6,033 bases of DNA from the NCBI GenBank assembly GCA_016650115.1, contig JAENWI010000098.1:1-6033 (forward strand). Reading direction: 5' to 3'. The position numbers and the translations under genes are program-made. Source of the stretch: Peptostreptococcaceae bacterium. Lineage in GTDB: Bacteria; Bacillota; Clostridia; Peptostreptococcales; Anaerovoracaceae. Positions 5,589 through 6,033 of this stretch are shown here, in pieces (position 1 is the stretch's first letter; each line of letters starts with the position of its first letter). The notes below the pieces were generated by a model. That model did no database searches. It worked only from the letters and a program-made list of their open reading frames with translations, and was not told where the DNA came from.

Positions 5589-5617
5589 AATATACCATAC
5601 TGGCGTTTTGGATGCAA
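5589..5617 (-). promoter_or_regulatory. Predicted SigA-type promoter of rpmE
   Basis: On the minus strand TTGCAT (-35, 5612-5617), a 17-base spacer, and TATATT (-10, 5589-5594) preceded by TG one base upstream. This is the best promoter match in the window. The predicted start near 5582 gives a leader of about 67 bases. Confidence 0.8.
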
Positions 5618-5640
5618 GTTATATTTTGGTTTACCGCCAG
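5600..5640. repeat. Inverted repeat spanning the rpmE promoter -35 region
   Basis: CTGGCG (5600-5605) lies in the promoter spacer and CGCCAG (5635-5640) lies upstream of the -35 box, 29 bases apart. On the plus strand the right arm is followed by a T-run (GTTTTTTTGAG), so this could also be a weak plus-strand terminator. Either reading is tentative. Confidence 0.35.
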
Positions 5641-5648
5641 GTTTTTTT

Positions 5649-5745
5649 GAGTTATCGGCGATGAGGTTGGCCTGTCAGCCTGTCGCTCAGGATGCCCAAC
5701 CAGCCTATCGAGTTATCGGCGATGAGGTTGGCCTGTCAGCCTGTC
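5649..5745. repeat. Pair of identical 36-bp direct repeats upstream of rpmE
   Basis: Bases 5649-5684 and 5710-5745 are identical (36 of 36), with a 25-base spacer, giving a period of 61 bp. Each copy ends in a smaller internal duplication (GCCTGTCA then GCCTGTC). The spacer carries CCAACC, complementary to GGTTGG in both copies, so alternative hairpins are possible. The stretch is richer in GC than its flanks. A period that is not a multiple of 3 argues against coding. Two copies with a short spacer do not make a CRISPR array. Confidence 0.85.
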
Positions 5746-6033
5746 AAATATGTCGTAGACTTCGAAAGTTAAGCAGAACTACCCTTTATTCTTAAGCAAA
5801 AGGTTATCTCTAGCCATCACACAAAGGAAGTAGCACCGTTTAAGAGGGAAGTTACCCTAAATAACAAAGTTTAGTGCTGTGTTCACCTAACAAATCTGAA
5901 TTCGTTAGGTGTTTTGGGTCCAATTCAGATAAATTTAGGTTAACAAAAGCGAACCACACTTGTGATTATTAATATATTCTACCCTTTAATTTCGTTTTAT
6001 TTGAGGATTAGTGTAACTATATGTTTTTCGTTA
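5746..6033. other. AT-rich region with no supportable gene
   Basis: No frame on either strand stays open for a useful length; the minus strand at the right edge has stops in all three frames within about 50 bases. It contains a strong imperfect hairpin (5881-5944), a smaller nested stem (AGCACC 5832-5837 with AGTGCT 5873-5878, enclosing AGGG/CCCT), and CTACCCTTTA at 5779 and 5979 with a related TTACCC at 5852. This could be a noncoding RNA, a decayed gene or a dead mobile element; I match it to no known RNA family. Confidence 0.4.
5881..5944. repeat. Imperfect inverted repeat with a competing inner hairpin
   Basis: The arm 5881-5902 pairs with 5922-5944: ATCTGAATT/AATTCAGAT is perfect over 9 bp, and GTTCACCTAA/TTAGGTTAAC pairs at 9 of 10, with a small internal loop between. 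The left arm can instead pair locally, CACCTAAC (5884-5891) with GTTAGGTG (5904-5911), 8 perfect bp. In that state the loop could still pair downstream as a pseudoknot. Confidence 0.7.

Noticed and set aside
5649..5745. CRISPR array
   Set aside because: Only two copies with a single 25-base spacer, no further repeats and no cas genes.
6021..6033. Start of a plus-strand gene at the right edge (ATG at 6021)
   Set aside because: Only 13 bases are visible and the nearest GAGG is 14 bases upstream, too far for a convincing ribosome binding site.
5746..6033. tmRNA, RNase P RNA, 6S RNA, SRP RNA or a self-splicing intron
   Set aside because: None of the conserved blocks I know for these RNAs (tmRNA tag and acceptor end, RNase P core, intron domain V or P7 elements) could be found on either strand.

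Overview
The window looks like a housekeeping segment of a low-GC Bacillota genome, most likely of class Clostridia. The grounds are the strong GGAGG-type ribosome binding sites, the AT-rich spacers, a zinc-type L31, a two-domain Sua5 and the gene order. Every confidently identified gene is on the minus strand, so transcription runs from right to left: rpmE (L31), prfA (RF1), sua5 (tRNA threonylcarbamoyl-AMP synthase), rpiB (ribose-5-phosphate isomerase B), upp (uracil phosphoribosyltransferase) and tyrS (tyrosyl-tRNA synthetase). I did not try to name a genus.

Layout. Bases 1-163 hold the 3' end of an unrecognised plus-strand reading frame that converges on tyrS. Bases 200-315 hold two related terminator-like hairpins, a diverged 61-bp tandem duplication that reaches into the last codons of tyrS. 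tyrS and upp are separated by about 180 bases of 62-63 bp repeats that include a 31-bp-arm hairpin. upp and rpiB are separated by about 110 bases with a GC-rich repeat island. rpiB follows sua5 by 9 bases, and sua5 follows prfA by about 80. Between prfA and rpmE lie a clear rho-independent terminator for rpmE, an extended -10 promoter for prfA, and a 24-bp tandem repeat with a palindrome. rpmE has its own strong promoter and a leader hairpin. Bases 5640-6033 contain no gene that I can support: first a pair of identical 36-bp repeats, then an AT-rich stretch with extensive pairing potential.

Biology. The genes serve translation (L31, RF1, Tyr-tRNA charging, t6A tRNA modification) and salvage or sugar-phosphate metabolism (RpiB makes ribose-5-phosphate, the precursor of the PRPP used by Upp). 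The order rpmE-prfA-sua5-rpiB-upp is a reduced form of a conserved Bacillota cluster. Genes often found within it, notably prmC (the RF methyltransferase), are absent here. No known novel defence or mobile system is visible. The unusual content is in the spacers: tandem and inverted repeats with periods near 61-63 bp in three separate intergenic regions, a probable L31 leader, a tyrS leader without a T-box, and a repeat-expanded linker in Sua5.
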